Translations under genes and position numbers: made by a program | Shown: positions 44,373-53,415 of the stretch, in pieces | How the letters are laid out: each line of letters opens with the position of its first letter | How positions within the stretch are numbered: position 1 is the stretch's first letter | Origin: Luteococcus sp038433135 | Lineage (GTDB): Bacteria > Actinomycetota > Actinomycetes > Propionibacteriales > Propionibacteriaceae | Assembly (NCBI RefSeq): GCF_038433135.1 | Contig: NZ_JBCDMV010000002.1 | Coordinates: forward strand, 186,001 to 250,000 | Length of the DNA stretch: 64,000 nt | Direction of reading: 5' to 3' | Notes under the pieces: generated by a model | Databases searched by the model: none | What the model saw: only the letters and a program-made list of their open reading frames with translations | What the model was told of the DNA's origin: nothing

Positions 44373-45202
44373 GCGGGCTCTTCGTCGTCTTCGAGGGGGG
44401 CGATTCCGCGGGCAAGTCGACCCAGGTGCGACAGCTCGCCTCCTGGCTGAAGCACGTGCAGCGCCCTCACCTGGTGACCCATGAACCCGGGGACTCCTGG
44501 CTCGGGGGTGAAATTCGACGGTTGGTGCTGAGCACCGATTCGGGTGACATCTCCGCCCGCGCGGAGTGCCTGCTCTACATCGCTGACAAGGCGCAACACG
44601 TCGTTGAGGTGGTCAAGCCGGCCCTGGAGCGGGGTGAGGTGGTGATCTGCGACCGCTATGTGGATTCGACTATCGCCTACCAGGCCGTCGGCCGATCGCT
44701 GCCCGCTGACGACGTGGAAACCATCGCCCGCTGGGCGACCCAGAGCCTGCGTCCGGACCTGACGGTGCTGCTGGACGTCGACCCCACCCAGGCGGTCAGC
44801 CGGATTGCGGAGAAGGACCGGATCGAGAGCGCGGGGGAGGACTTCCACCGGCGGGTGCGGCAGGGTTTCCTGCGGCTTGCCGAGCGCGACCCGGAGCATT
44901 ACCTGGTGCTGCCCGCGCGGGACACGGTGGACTCCATCGCACGACGGGTGCGCCTGCGGGTCGCCCAACTCCTCGAGGCGGCAGAGGCCGAGCCGAGCCC
45001 AACCACGGCGGCCGAGCCGAACCCAACCACGGCGGCTGAGCCGAACCCAACCGCGGCGGCTGAGCCGAGCCCAGCCACGGCGACCGAGCCTGTCGAGCCC
45101 CCCGAAGAGGCCCCAGAAACCGTCGTCGAACCCACCCGCTTTCCCACCCCCACGGAGCTGGCGCGGAAATTGTCGGACCCGTCTGGCACGGTGGAAACGT
45201 GA
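44369..45202 (+). CDS. tmk: thymidylate kinase with repetitive C-terminal tail
   Basis: The 277-residue enzyme phosphorylates dTMP to dTDP. The P-loop is FEGGDSAGKST (S in place of the usual G), the DR[YH] motif is CDRYVDSTIAYQ, and a LID-region EDFHRRVRQGFL follows. The catalytic part ends near residue 205, and the rest is a low-complexity tail in which an 8-residue unit (AEPSPTTA and variants) repeats four times, then TEPVEPP. The tail DNA resembles the local interspersed repeat. GTG start overlaps the CYTH gene, and the stop overlaps holB. Confidence 0.92.
   Translation: MSGLFVVFEGGDSAGKSTQVRQLASWLKHVQRPHLVTHEPGDSWLGGEIRRLVLSTDSGDISARAECLLYIADKAQHVVEVVKPALERGEVVICDRYVDSTIAYQAVGRSLPADDVETIARWATQSLRPDLTVLLDVDPTQAVSRIAEKDRIESAGEDFHRRVRQGFLRLAERDPEHYLVLPARDTVDSIARRVRLRVAQLLEAAEAEPSPTTAAEPNPTTAAEPNPTAAAEPSPATATEPVEPPEEAPETVVEPTRFPTPTELARKLSDPSGTVET
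44987..45082 (+). repeat. 24-bp tandem repeat in the tmk 3' end
   Basis: Four consecutive 24-bp units (44987, 45011, 45035, 45059) start GCCGAGCC or GCTGAGCC and end CCACGGCG or similar, coding for 8 residues each. The next bases ACCGAGCCTGTCGAG complete a standard unit of the interspersed family. Confidence 0.85.
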
Positions 45203-46416
45203 CCAGCACCCAGCAGCCTTCCGCCGATCTCTGGTCGGAACTCGTCGGTCAGGCCAAGGCCGTCGAGGTGCTCAAGCGCGCCGTGGCGGGGGATGCCCAT
45301 GCCATGACCCACGCCTGGCTGGTGACCGGCCCGCCCGGTTCCGGCCGCTCCAATGCGGCGCGCGCCTTCGCCGCGGCCCTGCAGTGCCCGCGCGGCGGCT
45401 GCGGTAGTTGCAATGAATGCCGAACCAGCTTGTCGGGGGCGCATCCGGATGTGACGCTGGTGCGCACGGAGATGCTCAGCATCGGCGTCGACGAGGTGCG
45501 GGATCTGGTCCGTCGGGCCGCGATGAGCCCCACCATGGGCCGCCACCAGGTGATCGTGGTGGAGGATGCGGATCGGGTGACCGACCGGGGCGGCGACGCC
45601 CTGCTGAAGGCCATCGAGGAGCCCGCGCCCAAGACGGTGTGGATCCTGTGCGCGCCCACCGCCGACGACGTGGTGGTGACCATCCGTTCCCGCTGCCGCA
45701 AGCTGGCCCTGGCCACCCCGAGCGACGACGCGGTGGCGCACCTCCTGCAGTGGCGCGACGGAATCGATCCGGCCCTGGCCGCACATTCGGCGCGGGCGGC
45801 GCAGGGGCACATCGGCCGGGCGCGGGCGCTGGCCCGCAATGAGGACGCCCGCAACCGTCGGCATGAGGTGCTGCTGATCCCCGGGCGCCTGACCAGCGTC
45901 GGGGCCTGCCTGACCGCTGCCGACAACCTGGTCAAGGCCGCCGCGGCGGAGGCGGCCAAGGCGACGGAACAGACCGATGCCGCGGAGCGCGCCAAGCTGG
46001 AGGAGGCGCTGGGTTTTGGCACCAAGGGTGCCCGACCGCGCAATGCCAATGCCGCGCTCAAGGAGTTGGAGGAGCAACAGAAGGCCCGCGCCAAGCGGAT
46101 CCAACGCGATGCGCTGGATCGGGTGCTGACCGAGCTGACCACCTTCTATCGCGACGTGCTCGCCCTGCAGACCGGCGCGCTTGCGGCGCCGACCCCCGCG
46201 CAGGCCCTGCACTCCGGAACCCCGAGTGGCCCCGGGCCGCACCTGATCAATGGGGAGCTGCGGCCCCAGCTGGAGCGCGCCGCCCGAGCCTCGACGCCGG
46301 AACTGACGCTGCGCCACATCGACGCGATCATCGCCTGCCGGGAGGCGCTGGAGACCAATGTCGCCCCGCTGCTGGCGATGGAGGCGCTGCTGCTCAACCT
46401 TGCCGAGAACCGCTGA
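45199..46416 (+). CDS. holB: DNA polymerase III delta' subunit
   Basis: The 405-residue clamp-loader subunit has an AAA+ fold with GPPGSGRSN, where arginine replaces the P-loop lysine (delta' often does not bind ATP). A zinc module follows, with cysteines in QCPRGGCGSCNEC, then VVEDADR (Walker-B position) and RSRC (sensor 1/SRC motif). The C-terminal collar domain is long and alanine-rich. It overlaps tmk by GTGA, and the order topA-CYTH-tmk-holB is a replication-linked operon. Confidence 0.93.
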   Translation: MTSTQQPSADLWSELVGQAKAVEVLKRAVAGDAHAMTHAWLVTGPPGSGRSNAARAFAAALQCPRGGCGSCNECRTSLSGAHPDVTLVRTEMLSIGVDEVRDLVRRAAMSPTMGRHQVIVVEDADRVTDRGGDALLKAIEEPAPKTVWILCAPTADDVVVTIRSRCRKLALATPSDDAVAHLLQWRDGIDPALAAHSARAAQGHIGRARALARNEDARNRRHEVLLIPGRLTSVGACLTAADNLVKAAAAEAAKATEQTDAAERAKLEEALGFGTKGARPRNANAALKELEEQQKARAKRIQRDALDRVLTELTTFYRDVLALQTGALAAPTPAQALHSGTPSGPGPHLINGELRPQLERAARASTPELTLRHIDAIIACREALETNVAPLLAMEALLLNLAENR

Positions 46417-46430
46417 GGGGGCAGGGGCTG

Positions 46431-46460
46431 AACCGCGGTGGCCGAACCTGTCGAAGCCTC
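46431..46460. repeat. REP-like repeat, single unit
   Basis: AACCGCGGTGGCCGAACC followed by TGTCGAAGCCTC lies right after holB. Confidence 0.7.
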
Positions 46461-46589
46461 CAGTGCTCAGGATCGCCAAGGGCTGAACCATCTGACGCGT
46501 GTCCGCCCGCACAGTCGGGCGTCGGGTGTCACCATGGAAAAGTACTTCGGGCGCCACTGGCGTTCTTCCCCTCAGCGAAGGATCACCCC

Positions 46590-47192
46590 ATGCCCAGCAG
46601 CAGCTACGACAACAACATCTCCGGCGCCAGCGAGCACACCGCCGTCCTGAACGACGACGACCTGCGCGCCCACCAGCAGGCCGAGCGCGACCGCGCACTG
46701 GGCCGCGTCCGCACCACCGGCCCCGACCCGGTGCGTCCGGAGGTCCCCAAGCCCACCACCCACAAGTTCCTGCCGTCGCTGGGGCTCTTCCTGCTCCGTC
46801 TGGTGACCGCCGGGATCATGGGCATCCACGGCTACCAGAAGATCAGCGACCTCTCCAAGACCCAGGCCTTTATGACCAGCCTGAACCTGCCCAGCCCCAC
46901 CTACCTGGCGTGGGGGATCGCGATCGCCGAGATCCTGGCCGCTGTTGCCCTGGTCTTCGGCCTGCTCACCCGGGTTGCCGGTCTGGGCATCGCCGCGCTC
47001 ACCATTGGCGCGCTGGCCCTGGTGCAGTGGAAGGCCGGCAATCCCTTCGAGGCCGGCAAGCCCGGTTTCGCCGGTGAGCTGGAACTGCTGCTGGCCGCGG
47101 TCGGCATCCTGCTCTTCTGCGTCGGCGCCGGCCGGTGGGCCATCGACGGGCAGCTGAGCGCCAACCGTCGCAAGGCGAAGTCGGAGATCTGA
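46590..47192 (+). CDS. DoxX-family membrane protein
   Basis: The 200-residue protein has a charged N-terminal extension of about 65 residues, then four membrane segments with the DoxX pattern: RLVTAGIMGIHGYQKI after helix 1, LAWGIAIAEILAAVAL, and a FAGELELLLAAVGI segment. DoxX proteins are small quinone- or redox-associated membrane proteins, and the role here is unknown. The cytosolic extension is longer than in typical members. A strong terminator follows. Confidence 0.8.
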   Translation: MPSSSYDNNISGASEHTAVLNDDDLRAHQQAERDRALGRVRTTGPDPVRPEVPKPTTHKFLPSLGLFLLRLVTAGIMGIHGYQKISDLSKTQAFMTSLNLPSPTYLAWGIAIAEILAAVALVFGLLTRVAGLGIAALTIGALALVQWKAGNPFEAGKPGFAGELELLLAAVGILLFCVGAGRWAIDGQLSANRRKAKSEI

Positions 47193-47208
47193 GCCCAGTC
47201 ACCCTCGG

Positions 47209-47242
47209 CAGTGGCCCCGCACCGCATGGTGCGGGGCCACTG
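47209..47242 (+). terminator. terminator after the DoxX gene
   Basis: CAGTGGCCCCGCACC (47209-47223) pairs perfectly with GGTGCGGGGCCACTG (47228-47242) over a 4-base loop. Confidence 0.88.
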
Positions 47243-47676
47243 TGCTGCCCCGCCCTGGCACCATCGGCCCGACGTTCCCCCCGTTTGCGCCAAACCGAAT
47301 CCTGAACGGAGCCCCGCCCCCCGTGCCGCACTGAGGCCTCCAGGGTGCACCCGACTCCGGCGTGCGGAGGTCTGGGCGCGACGGGTGGGGTGACAGTGCG
47401 GTGCGCGGGTCGCAGCGTGGCCGACGCGCCGATCCGGAAAGCGCCGCCCAAATTGGCAATTATTTGACGATTGGAACGAGCCAAGAATTTTCCGTGTCCG
47501 CCTGGCTGCCATTTTGGGCGATGGTCAATTGACCCAGGATCGAGTTCGCGGAAAGCGCGCCCCAAGAACTGACCAAGGTGAAGAAAACTGTTCACTCCCA
47601 GGACATGAAATTCCGCGGCGTCTGTCACCTTCGGCCCTTTCGATGGCACGCAGACCCCCACGCAGAGGAGTTTCAC
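47243..47676. other. intergenic region upstream of the PstS-like gene
   Basis: About 430 bases with locally lower GC and no convincing gene. It contains an inverted GTGAA-N8-TTCAC at 47578-47595 and TTGACG at 47464. These could be regulatory (phosphate control is plausible from context), but no clear PHO-box direct repeat was identified. Confidence 0.4.
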
Positions 47677-48834
47677 GTGCTTGGCTCGCCTGACAACGGA
47701 GTGCCCGTTCTGAAAACCGAGGACGCGCGCAAGCGCCGCCTCGTGATGCCCCTGTTCATTGCTGCGCTGGCCGGGCTGCTCGTGCTGGGGCTGGTCTGGA
47801 ACCGCGGCAATGACTCGCAGATCCGCGGCGCCGGATCCACCTTGGCCGCGCCGCTGATCGACCGCTCCGCCATCTCCTACCGCAATGCCTTCTCCGCCGA
47901 CAATCCCGAGCGTCCCGATCAGACCGGTCGCGACTGGGTAATGGACGGCAATGGCTTCAGCTATGAGCCGGTCGGCTCGCTGGGCGGCATCATGCGACTG
48001 GATGACCCGGAGGTTGACTTCGCGGTGAGCGACTACCCGCTCTCGCTGCAGACCATCAATGACAAGAAGCTGGGGCAGTTCCCGATCGCCGCCGGCTCGA
48101 TCGCGCTGGTGCATGACCTGGATCTGGACGGCAAGGCGCTCAAGCTGGAGGCGGAGACCGTCGCCAACATCTACCTGGGCAAGATCAAGACCTGGAATGA
48201 TCCCAAGATCGCCGCCCTGAACCCTGGCGTCACCCTGCCCGACCAGGAGATCACGCCGGTGCACCGCTCGGACGGCTCCGGCTCCACCGAGGGGTTCACC
48301 AAGTGGCTGGTGCGCACTGTTCCGGCGTGGAAGGACGGCCCCGGTTCCGGCCCGCAGATCACCTGGCCCGAGGGCATCGGCAAGGCCGCGGAGCGCTCCG
48401 GCGGCGCCATCGACGCCGTGAAGAAGACCAAGGGCGCGCTGACCTATGCCGAGCCTGGCCAGGCCAAGTCCGCAGGGCTGCAGGTGGCGCAGGTGAAGAA
48501 CGGCGCCAACGAGTTTGTCGCCCCCGACGCCGCCGGCATGGCCGCGGCGCTGAAGGGCACCGACTGGGCCTCCACCGATCACTTCACCAAGCTGGCCGCC
48601 AAGCCCGATGCCAAGGGTGCCTACCCGCTGACCGTCCCGATCTACGTCGCGCTGAAGCGTGAGCCGCAGCAGAAGACCGACGGCAGGCGCAGCCTGGCCT
48701 ACCTGATGTACGTGATGAACAAGTTCGACGGTTCGGCCGCCAAGCTCGGCTACCTGCCGCTGCCCGCCGAGGGCGCCAGCGAGGTCAGCAAGTACATCTC
48801 CGAGACCTTCCCGCATGCCCCGTCGGTCAACTGA
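47677..48834 (+). CDS. PstS-like phosphate-binding protein, membrane-anchored
   Basis: The 385-residue protein has a periplasmic phosphate-binding fold: GAGSTLAAPL, GSLGGI, VDFAVSDYPL, and the phosphate-ligand block HRSDGSGSTEGF, as in PstS. It lacks a lipobox; instead a single hydrophobic segment (about residues 25-43 after KRRL) would anchor it. AGAGGAG precedes GTG 47677, chosen over a GTG at 47578. No pstCAB follows. The next gene is a Na/phosphate cotransporter, so the pair may work together. Confidence 0.82.
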   Translation: MLGSPDNGVPVLKTEDARKRRLVMPLFIAALAGLLVLGLVWNRGNDSQIRGAGSTLAAPLIDRSAISYRNAFSADNPERPDQTGRDWVMDGNGFSYEPVGSLGGIMRLDDPEVDFAVSDYPLSLQTINDKKLGQFPIAAGSIALVHDLDLDGKALKLEAETVANIYLGKIKTWNDPKIAALNPGVTLPDQEITPVHRSDGSGSTEGFTKWLVRTVPAWKDGPGSGPQITWPEGIGKAAERSGGAIDAVKKTKGALTYAEPGQAKSAGLQVAQVKNGANEFVAPDAAGMAAALKGTDWASTDHFTKLAAKPDAKGAYPLTVPIYVALKREPQQKTDGRRSLAYLMYVMNKFDGSAAKLGYLPLPAEGASEVSKYISETFPHAPSVN

Positions 48835-48897
48835 CCTGACACGCACCATCCCCAGCCCAAGACCCTGACATACCCCCAACCTCAAGGACGTATCGCC

Positions 48898-50562
48898 ATG
48901 GAAGTGGACATCTTCAAGGAAATCCTTGTCCCCGTCATCGGGGGCCTGGGAATCTTCCTGCTCGGCCTCGAATTCATGGACAGCGGCATCCAAGCCCTGT
49001 CGGTCAACAAGATGCGGGAGTGGCTGGCCAAGATCGCCGGCACCCCGATCAAGGGCCTGATGGCCGGCACCGTGATCACCGGCATCATCCAGTCCTCCAC
49101 CGCCATGACGGTGATGACCGTCGGCCTGGTGAATGCCGGCGTGCTCTCGCTGCGATCCGCGATCAGCGTGATCATGGGCGCCAACATCGGCACCACCCTG
49201 GGCAACGGCCTGATTGCCTTGCCACTCGGCCCGATCGGTCTGCTCTTCAGCGGCATCTTCGCCTGTGTCTACGTCTTTGGCCGCAAGGACAAGACCCGCA
49301 ACATCGCGCTGGCCTGCATGGGCTTCAGCTTGATCTTCTACGGCCTGAACCTGATGACCGGTGGTCTGAAGCCGCTGCGCTCGATGCCCGAGGTGATGGC
49401 CGTCCTGCAGAAGCTGGATGCCACCAACTTCATCGGTGTCGTCTCCTGCGCCCTGATCGCCGCCCTGATCACCGCGATGATCCACTCCTCGTCGGCCACG
49501 ATCGGCATCGTGATGGGCCTGGGTGCCTCCGGCGTGCTGCCCTGGCAGACCGCCATCGCCTTCGCAATCGGCGCCGACCTGGGTACCACCATCACCTCCT
49601 GGATCGCGTCGCTGAACCTCTCCAAGAACGCCAAGCGCACCGCCTACGCCCACATCGTGTTCAACTTCATCGGTGTGCTGGTGGTGCTGGCGCTCTTCTT
49701 CCCGGCCATCAGGCTGCTCAGCTGGGGCCTGGGCATGTTCGGCATCGATCCCGGCAAGGCCGTGATGGTCGACGGGCAGGAAACCTTCCCGATGGTGCCG
49801 GTGGCCGTCGGCATGTTCTCCATCGTGTTCAACATCTTCAACGTGATGATCATGTTCCCCTTCGTCGGCACCTTCGAGCGGGTGCTCTCCAAGGTGGGCG
49901 CCAACCACGACGACGTCGAGGACTACTCGGTGCCGCGCTTCCTGGACCAGAAGGTGCGTGACGACTACAACAAGGCCGTTCCCGCAGTGCAGGCGGAGAT
50001 CCAGCGCTCGCTGGTGGCCGGCTCGATCTTCCTGGACATTGCCCGCGGCAAGCCCGACGCGCCCAAGGAGATCGGCGAGCACGCCGAGGCGGCCGATTCG
50101 CTCTCCCGCGAGATCCGCGCCTATTCCGCGCACCTCTTCCACGAGGACCTCAACCGGGAGCAGATGGACCTGGTGGCCAGCCTGATCGAGGAGGTGGACT
50201 TCACCAGCTCCCTGACCGAGCAACTGCACCAGATTGCCCGCCGGGTGAAGCGCGAGGACTTCAGCCCCGCCAGCCAGGTCTTCCTGGAGGAGGCGCTGGA
50301 GCGGCTCGACCGTCGGATGACCGACATCGTGGTGCCCACCGACGGCGAGTCCAAGCTGCCGCCCGGCCACCACAAGGAGCAGAGCATCGATGAGCTGCGC
50401 TGGCGCGTGATCGACACCAAGTCGCTGCCCGCCGGTGAGAAGGGTGCCCTGGTGGCGCTGCTCGGCTCGATCGAGCGTTCCGAGGGTCTGATCCAGCGGA
50501 TCAAGGAGGAGCGCGGTTCCGTCGATCGTGGCATCGCCAGGATGGGCCAACCCACCGCCTGA
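48898..50562 (+). CDS. Na+/phosphate cotransporter (NptA/YjbB type, with PhoU-like domain)
   Basis: The 554-residue protein has the duplicated Na/Pi-II repeats, GIIQSSTAMTVM and MIHSSSATIGIV (QSS motifs), and eight to nine membrane helices in about residues 1-315. The C-terminal half (about 340-550) is helical with EEVDFTSSLTEQL-like PhoU patterns. It would import inorganic phosphate with sodium. CAAGGACG precedes ATG 48898. Its position right after a PstS-like protein is unusual. Confidence 0.9.
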   Translation: MEVDIFKEILVPVIGGLGIFLLGLEFMDSGIQALSVNKMREWLAKIAGTPIKGLMAGTVITGIIQSSTAMTVMTVGLVNAGVLSLRSAISVIMGANIGTTLGNGLIALPLGPIGLLFSGIFACVYVFGRKDKTRNIALACMGFSLIFYGLNLMTGGLKPLRSMPEVMAVLQKLDATNFIGVVSCALIAALITAMIHSSSATIGIVMGLGASGVLPWQTAIAFAIGADLGTTITSWIASLNLSKNAKRTAYAHIVFNFIGVLVVLALFFPAIRLLSWGLGMFGIDPGKAVMVDGQETFPMVPVAVGMFSIVFNIFNVMIMFPFVGTFERVLSKVGANHDDVEDYSVPRFLDQKVRDDYNKAVPAVQAEIQRSLVAGSIFLDIARGKPDAPKEIGEHAEAADSLSREIRAYSAHLFHEDLNREQMDLVASLIEEVDFTSSLTEQLHQIARRVKREDFSPASQVFLEEALERLDRRMTDIVVPTDGESKLPPGHHKEQSIDELRWRVIDTKSLPAGEKGALVALLGSIERSEGLIQRIKEERGSVDRGIARMGQPTA

Positions 50563-50577
50563 CCCGACTCCGTCGAG

Positions 50578-50612
50578 ACCCGGTCCGGTACCCCAGCGGT
50601 ACCGGGCCGGGT
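50578..50612 (+). terminator. terminator of the phosphate gene pair
   Basis: ACCCGGTCCGGTACC (50578-50592) pairs with GGTACCGGGCCGGGT (50598-50612), 15 bp with one mismatch, 15 bases after the stop. Confidence 0.82.
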
Positions 50613-50626
50613 GCGTCTTCTGATGG

Positions 50627-50699
50627 CCCCTCGGCAGGCTCGGGGATCATGGTTGCGCTGGGCGGGTAGGCAACCACGGTGGCCGAGCTTCTCGAGGCC
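50627..50699. repeat. REP-like repeat, inverted pair
   Basis: CCCCTCGGCAGGCTCGGGGATC faces GGTGGCCGAGCTTCTCGAGGCC just upstream of the PSP1 gene. Confidence 0.75.
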
Positions 50700-50739
50700 A
50701 CTTTCGGGACCCTTTTCGGCAAGCCTCTAGTCTTGCCCC

Positions 50740-51711
50740 ATGGCGCGTGTGATGGCGGTGACCTTCGAGACCCACGGTCAGCTGCACTACCTGGACCCCG
50801 GGGAACAGCAGTGGCGGGTGGGCCAGCAGGTGCTGTACCCCACCGACCACGGCCCCGAGGTGGCGCAGGTGGTGTGGGCGCCGGAGTTCGTCGACAGTGA
50901 GAACCTGACGGGGCTGCCTGTCTGCGTCGGTGAGGCGACGGAGCAGGACCTTCGTCGGGATGCGGAGAACCGGCGGCACCGGGCGGAGACGATGACCGTC
51001 GCCAAGGCGCTGATCGCGCAGCACAACCTGCCGATGAAGGTGGTGGGGGTGGACTGGGTCGACCGCTCCGAGGACTTCGACGTGATGGCCGCCATCTACT
51101 TCACCGCCCCCGGCAGGGTGGACTTCCGGGCGCTGATCTCTGACTTGGCGCGCTCGTTGCACGCCCGGATCGACCTGCGCCAGGTGGCCTCCCGGGATGC
51201 GACGCGGATCAGCGGTGGGATCGGCTCCTGTGGGCGAGACCTGTGCTGCTCCACCTTCCTGACCGACTTCGAACCCGTCGGGCTGCGGCTGGCCAAGGTG
51301 CAGGACCTCTCGCCCAACCCGTTGGCCATCCAGGGGCAGTGCGGCAAGCTGATGTGCTGCCTCAAGTACGAGCATCCGCTCTATGCCGACTTCAAGAAGC
51401 AGGCGCCGGCGGTGGGGGATCGGGTGGACAGCCCGATCGGCGAGGGCACCGTGATCGGCCATTCCGTGCCCGGGCAGAGCGTCACCGTCCGCAACCGGCA
51501 GGGCGAGGTGGCCCGTTGCCCGTTGGTGGAGGTCTGCCCCAGCTCCCTTCGTCGCAAGGAACGCGACGCCCAACTGCCCGACCCCGAGCCGTCCACCCTC
51601 GCCAGCGAGCCCCCGCAGCCCGAGGGCAAGCGCAAGCCGCGGCACAAGAAGCGCGGCGGTTTCGCCGGACGCAAGCCACCGACCGCACCACCCGCACAGG
51701 AGCCCCGATGA
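50740..51711 (+). CDS. PSP1/RicT (YaaT)-like domain protein
   Basis: The 323-residue protein has a PSP1 C-terminal domain with two cysteine blocks, GSCGRDLCCSTF and GQCGKLMCCLKYE (about residues 163-212). These match the iron-sulfur-binding cysteines of RicT, a stationary-phase and RNase Y-associated protein in Bacillus. A basic, proline-rich tail follows residue 270. TAGTCT six bases before ATG 50740 and no Shine-Dalgarno point to a leaderless mRNA. The stop overlaps the next gene by ATGA. Confidence 0.88.
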   Translation: MARVMAVTFETHGQLHYLDPGEQQWRVGQQVLYPTDHGPEVAQVVWAPEFVDSENLTGLPVCVGEATEQDLRRDAENRRHRAETMTVAKALIAQHNLPMKVVGVDWVDRSEDFDVMAAIYFTAPGRVDFRALISDLARSLHARIDLRQVASRDATRISGGIGSCGRDLCCSTFLTDFEPVGLRLAKVQDLSPNPLAIQGQCGKLMCCLKYEHPLYADFKKQAPAVGDRVDSPIGEGTVIGHSVPGQSVTVRNRQGEVARCPLVEVCPSSLRRKERDAQLPDPEPSTLASEPPQPEGKRKPRHKKRGGFAGRKPPTAPPAQEPR

Positions 51712-53360
51712 GCACCCGAAGCCTTCCAGTCCGGCTCACCGTGCTGGCCGCCGCCACCCTGATGGTGGCCTGCACCCCCAGGACTCCGGGCGGTTCCCCG
51801 TCGGCCTCGGATGGGGCGTCGACGCCGGCCGTCAGCGCGTCGGGGCAGGCCGGGCAGGATGCCCAGGGGGCAGAGGTGAAGACCACGGCGGCCGACGTCG
51901 CGGGCTTTGACCCTGACGCGCACCAGAAGCAGAGCAAGTACACGTCGCCGGATCGCACCACGATGACCTCCAATGCCAGGCCCGAGGGTTTCGCGGAGCC
52001 GCCGGCCGGCAGCGGTCGGCAGCGCTATCTGGACCAGAAGCTGGGCTGGAAGGATTGCGACGGCTACCAGTGCGCGTCGGTGCTGGTGCCACTGGACTGG
52101 GACCGTCCGGACGGCCAGGCGATCACGCTGAAGGTGAAGAAGCGGCCCACCCAGGGCAAGCGCACCGGCACCATGTTCATCAACCCCGGCGGCCCCGGCG
52201 GATCGGGGGAGGAGATGGTGGACGGCTTTGACGCGGACAGCTTCCCCGGTCACGACGTGATCGGCTGGGATCCCCGCGGCAGCGGCGAATCCACCCCCGT
52301 CGTGTGTGGCAGCAACCAGCAGACCGACGCCTATCTGGCCAGCGACTCCTCGCCCGACGACGAGGCCGAATGGGGTCTGGCGGAGAAGGCGAACAAGGAC
52401 TTTGCAGCCCAGTGCCGGGAACGTTCCGGGGCACTGCTGGATCACATCTCCACCATCGACAATGTGCGTGACCTGGACTTCCTGCGCCACCTGGCGGGCG
52501 AGGACAAGCTGGACTACCTGGGCGTCAGCTACGGCACCTACATCGGCTCCATGTACGCCGAGCTGTACCCGCAGCGGGTCGGGCGGATGGTGCTGGACAG
52601 CGCGGTGAACATCACCACCGACGAGTCGGTGATCCAGTCGATGGGCTTTGACCTGGCGTTGAACGACTACGCGACGTGGTGTGCGCAGCAGAAGTGCTCG
52701 CTGGGCAGCACGCAGCAGCAGGTGCTCGATTCGGTGACCGGAATCCTGAAGAAGCTGGATTCGCAGCCGCTGGCCGTCGGCAAGCGCCAGCTCACCCAGT
52801 CGCTGGCGGTGACCGGCGCGGTGACCTACCTGTACTTCGGCAGCCAGGGCTACACGCAGCTGACCGAGGCGCTGGAGGCGACCCGCAAAGGCAACGGGAA
52901 GCCGTTGCTGTTCACCGCCGACCTGATGAATGGCCGCGAGGCCGACGGCTCCTATGGCTCCATGACCTACTCCTTCCCCGCGATCGCCTGCGCGGACAGC
53001 GAGGATCCGGGTGCCAAGGGGGCTCGCGACGAATGGCCGAAGGACATCCAGAAGGCGCCGATCCTGGCCCCCTTCTTCGGCCCCAATCTGCAGTGTTCCT
53101 TCTGGACGACGAAACCGTCGGAGCAGCTGAAGCTCACCGGCAAGGGTGCCGCCCCGATCCTGGTGCTCGGCGCGACGGGTGACCCGGCAACCCCGTACCA
53201 GCAGGCGGTCTGGATGGCCGATCAGCTGGAATCCGGTGTGCTGCTGACGTGGAAGGGCGCCGGCCACTCGGCCTGGGACCTGGGCAACGACTGCGTGAAG
53301 AATGCGGTCAAGGGCTATGTGAACGACGGCAAGGTGCCCGCCGACAAGATGACCTGCTGA
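51708..53360 (+). CDS. secreted alpha/beta-hydrolase tripeptidyl aminopeptidase-like lipoprotein
   Basis: The 550-residue protein has a lipoprotein signal ending LMVAC (Cys22). The alpha/beta-hydrolase core has the oxyanion PGGPGGSG loop, the nucleophile elbow GVSYGTY, the aspartate in GATGDPATP and the histidine in GAGHSAW. The layout matches the actinobacterial S33 tripeptidyl aminopeptidases (SlpD/CaeA type). It would process peptides outside the membrane. Cysteine pairs in the cap suggest disulfides. ATG 51708 overlaps the PSP1 stop. Confidence 0.9.
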   Translation: MSTRSLPVRLTVLAAATLMVACTPRTPGGSPSASDGASTPAVSASGQAGQDAQGAEVKTTAADVAGFDPDAHQKQSKYTSPDRTTMTSNARPEGFAEPPAGSGRQRYLDQKLGWKDCDGYQCASVLVPLDWDRPDGQAITLKVKKRPTQGKRTGTMFINPGGPGGSGEEMVDGFDADSFPGHDVIGWDPRGSGESTPVVCGSNQQTDAYLASDSSPDDEAEWGLAEKANKDFAAQCRERSGALLDHISTIDNVRDLDFLRHLAGEDKLDYLGVSYGTYIGSMYAELYPQRVGRMVLDSAVNITTDESVIQSMGFDLALNDYATWCAQQKCSLGSTQQQVLDSVTGILKKLDSQPLAVGKRQLTQSLAVTGAVTYLYFGSQGYTQLTEALEATRKGNGKPLLFTADLMNGREADGSYGSMTYSFPAIACADSEDPGAKGARDEWPKDIQKAPILAPFFGPNLQCSFWTTKPSEQLKLTGKGAAPILVLGATGDPATPYQQAVWMADQLESGVLLTWKGAGHSAWDLGNDCVKNAVKGYVNDGKVPADKMTC

Positions 53361-53371
53361 GGCACAGGGCT

Positions 53372-53400
53372 GAACCCCGGCGGCCGAGCCTGTCGAGGCC
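53372..53400. repeat. REP-like repeat, single unit
   Basis: GAACCCCGGCGGCCGAGCC followed by TGTCGAGGCC lies between convergent genes. Confidence 0.75.
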
Positions 53401-53415
53401 TCAGCACCGCAGGGA

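Noticed and set aside
44987..45099. 24-bp tandem repeat considered as CRISPR or an attachment site
   Set aside because: There are no spacers, and the unit length is a multiple of three inside an intact reading frame.
47578..47676. Upstream GTG start for the PstS-like gene
   Set aside because: No ribosome site; the 33 extra residues are not signal-like, whereas GTG 47677 has AGAGGAG at proper spacing.
46999..50550. Minus-strand open frame of about 1180 codons under the PstS-like and Na/Pi genes
   Set aside because: It spans two well-supported genes and intergenic sequence and has low-complexity composition with no motif, so it is a GC-driven shadow.
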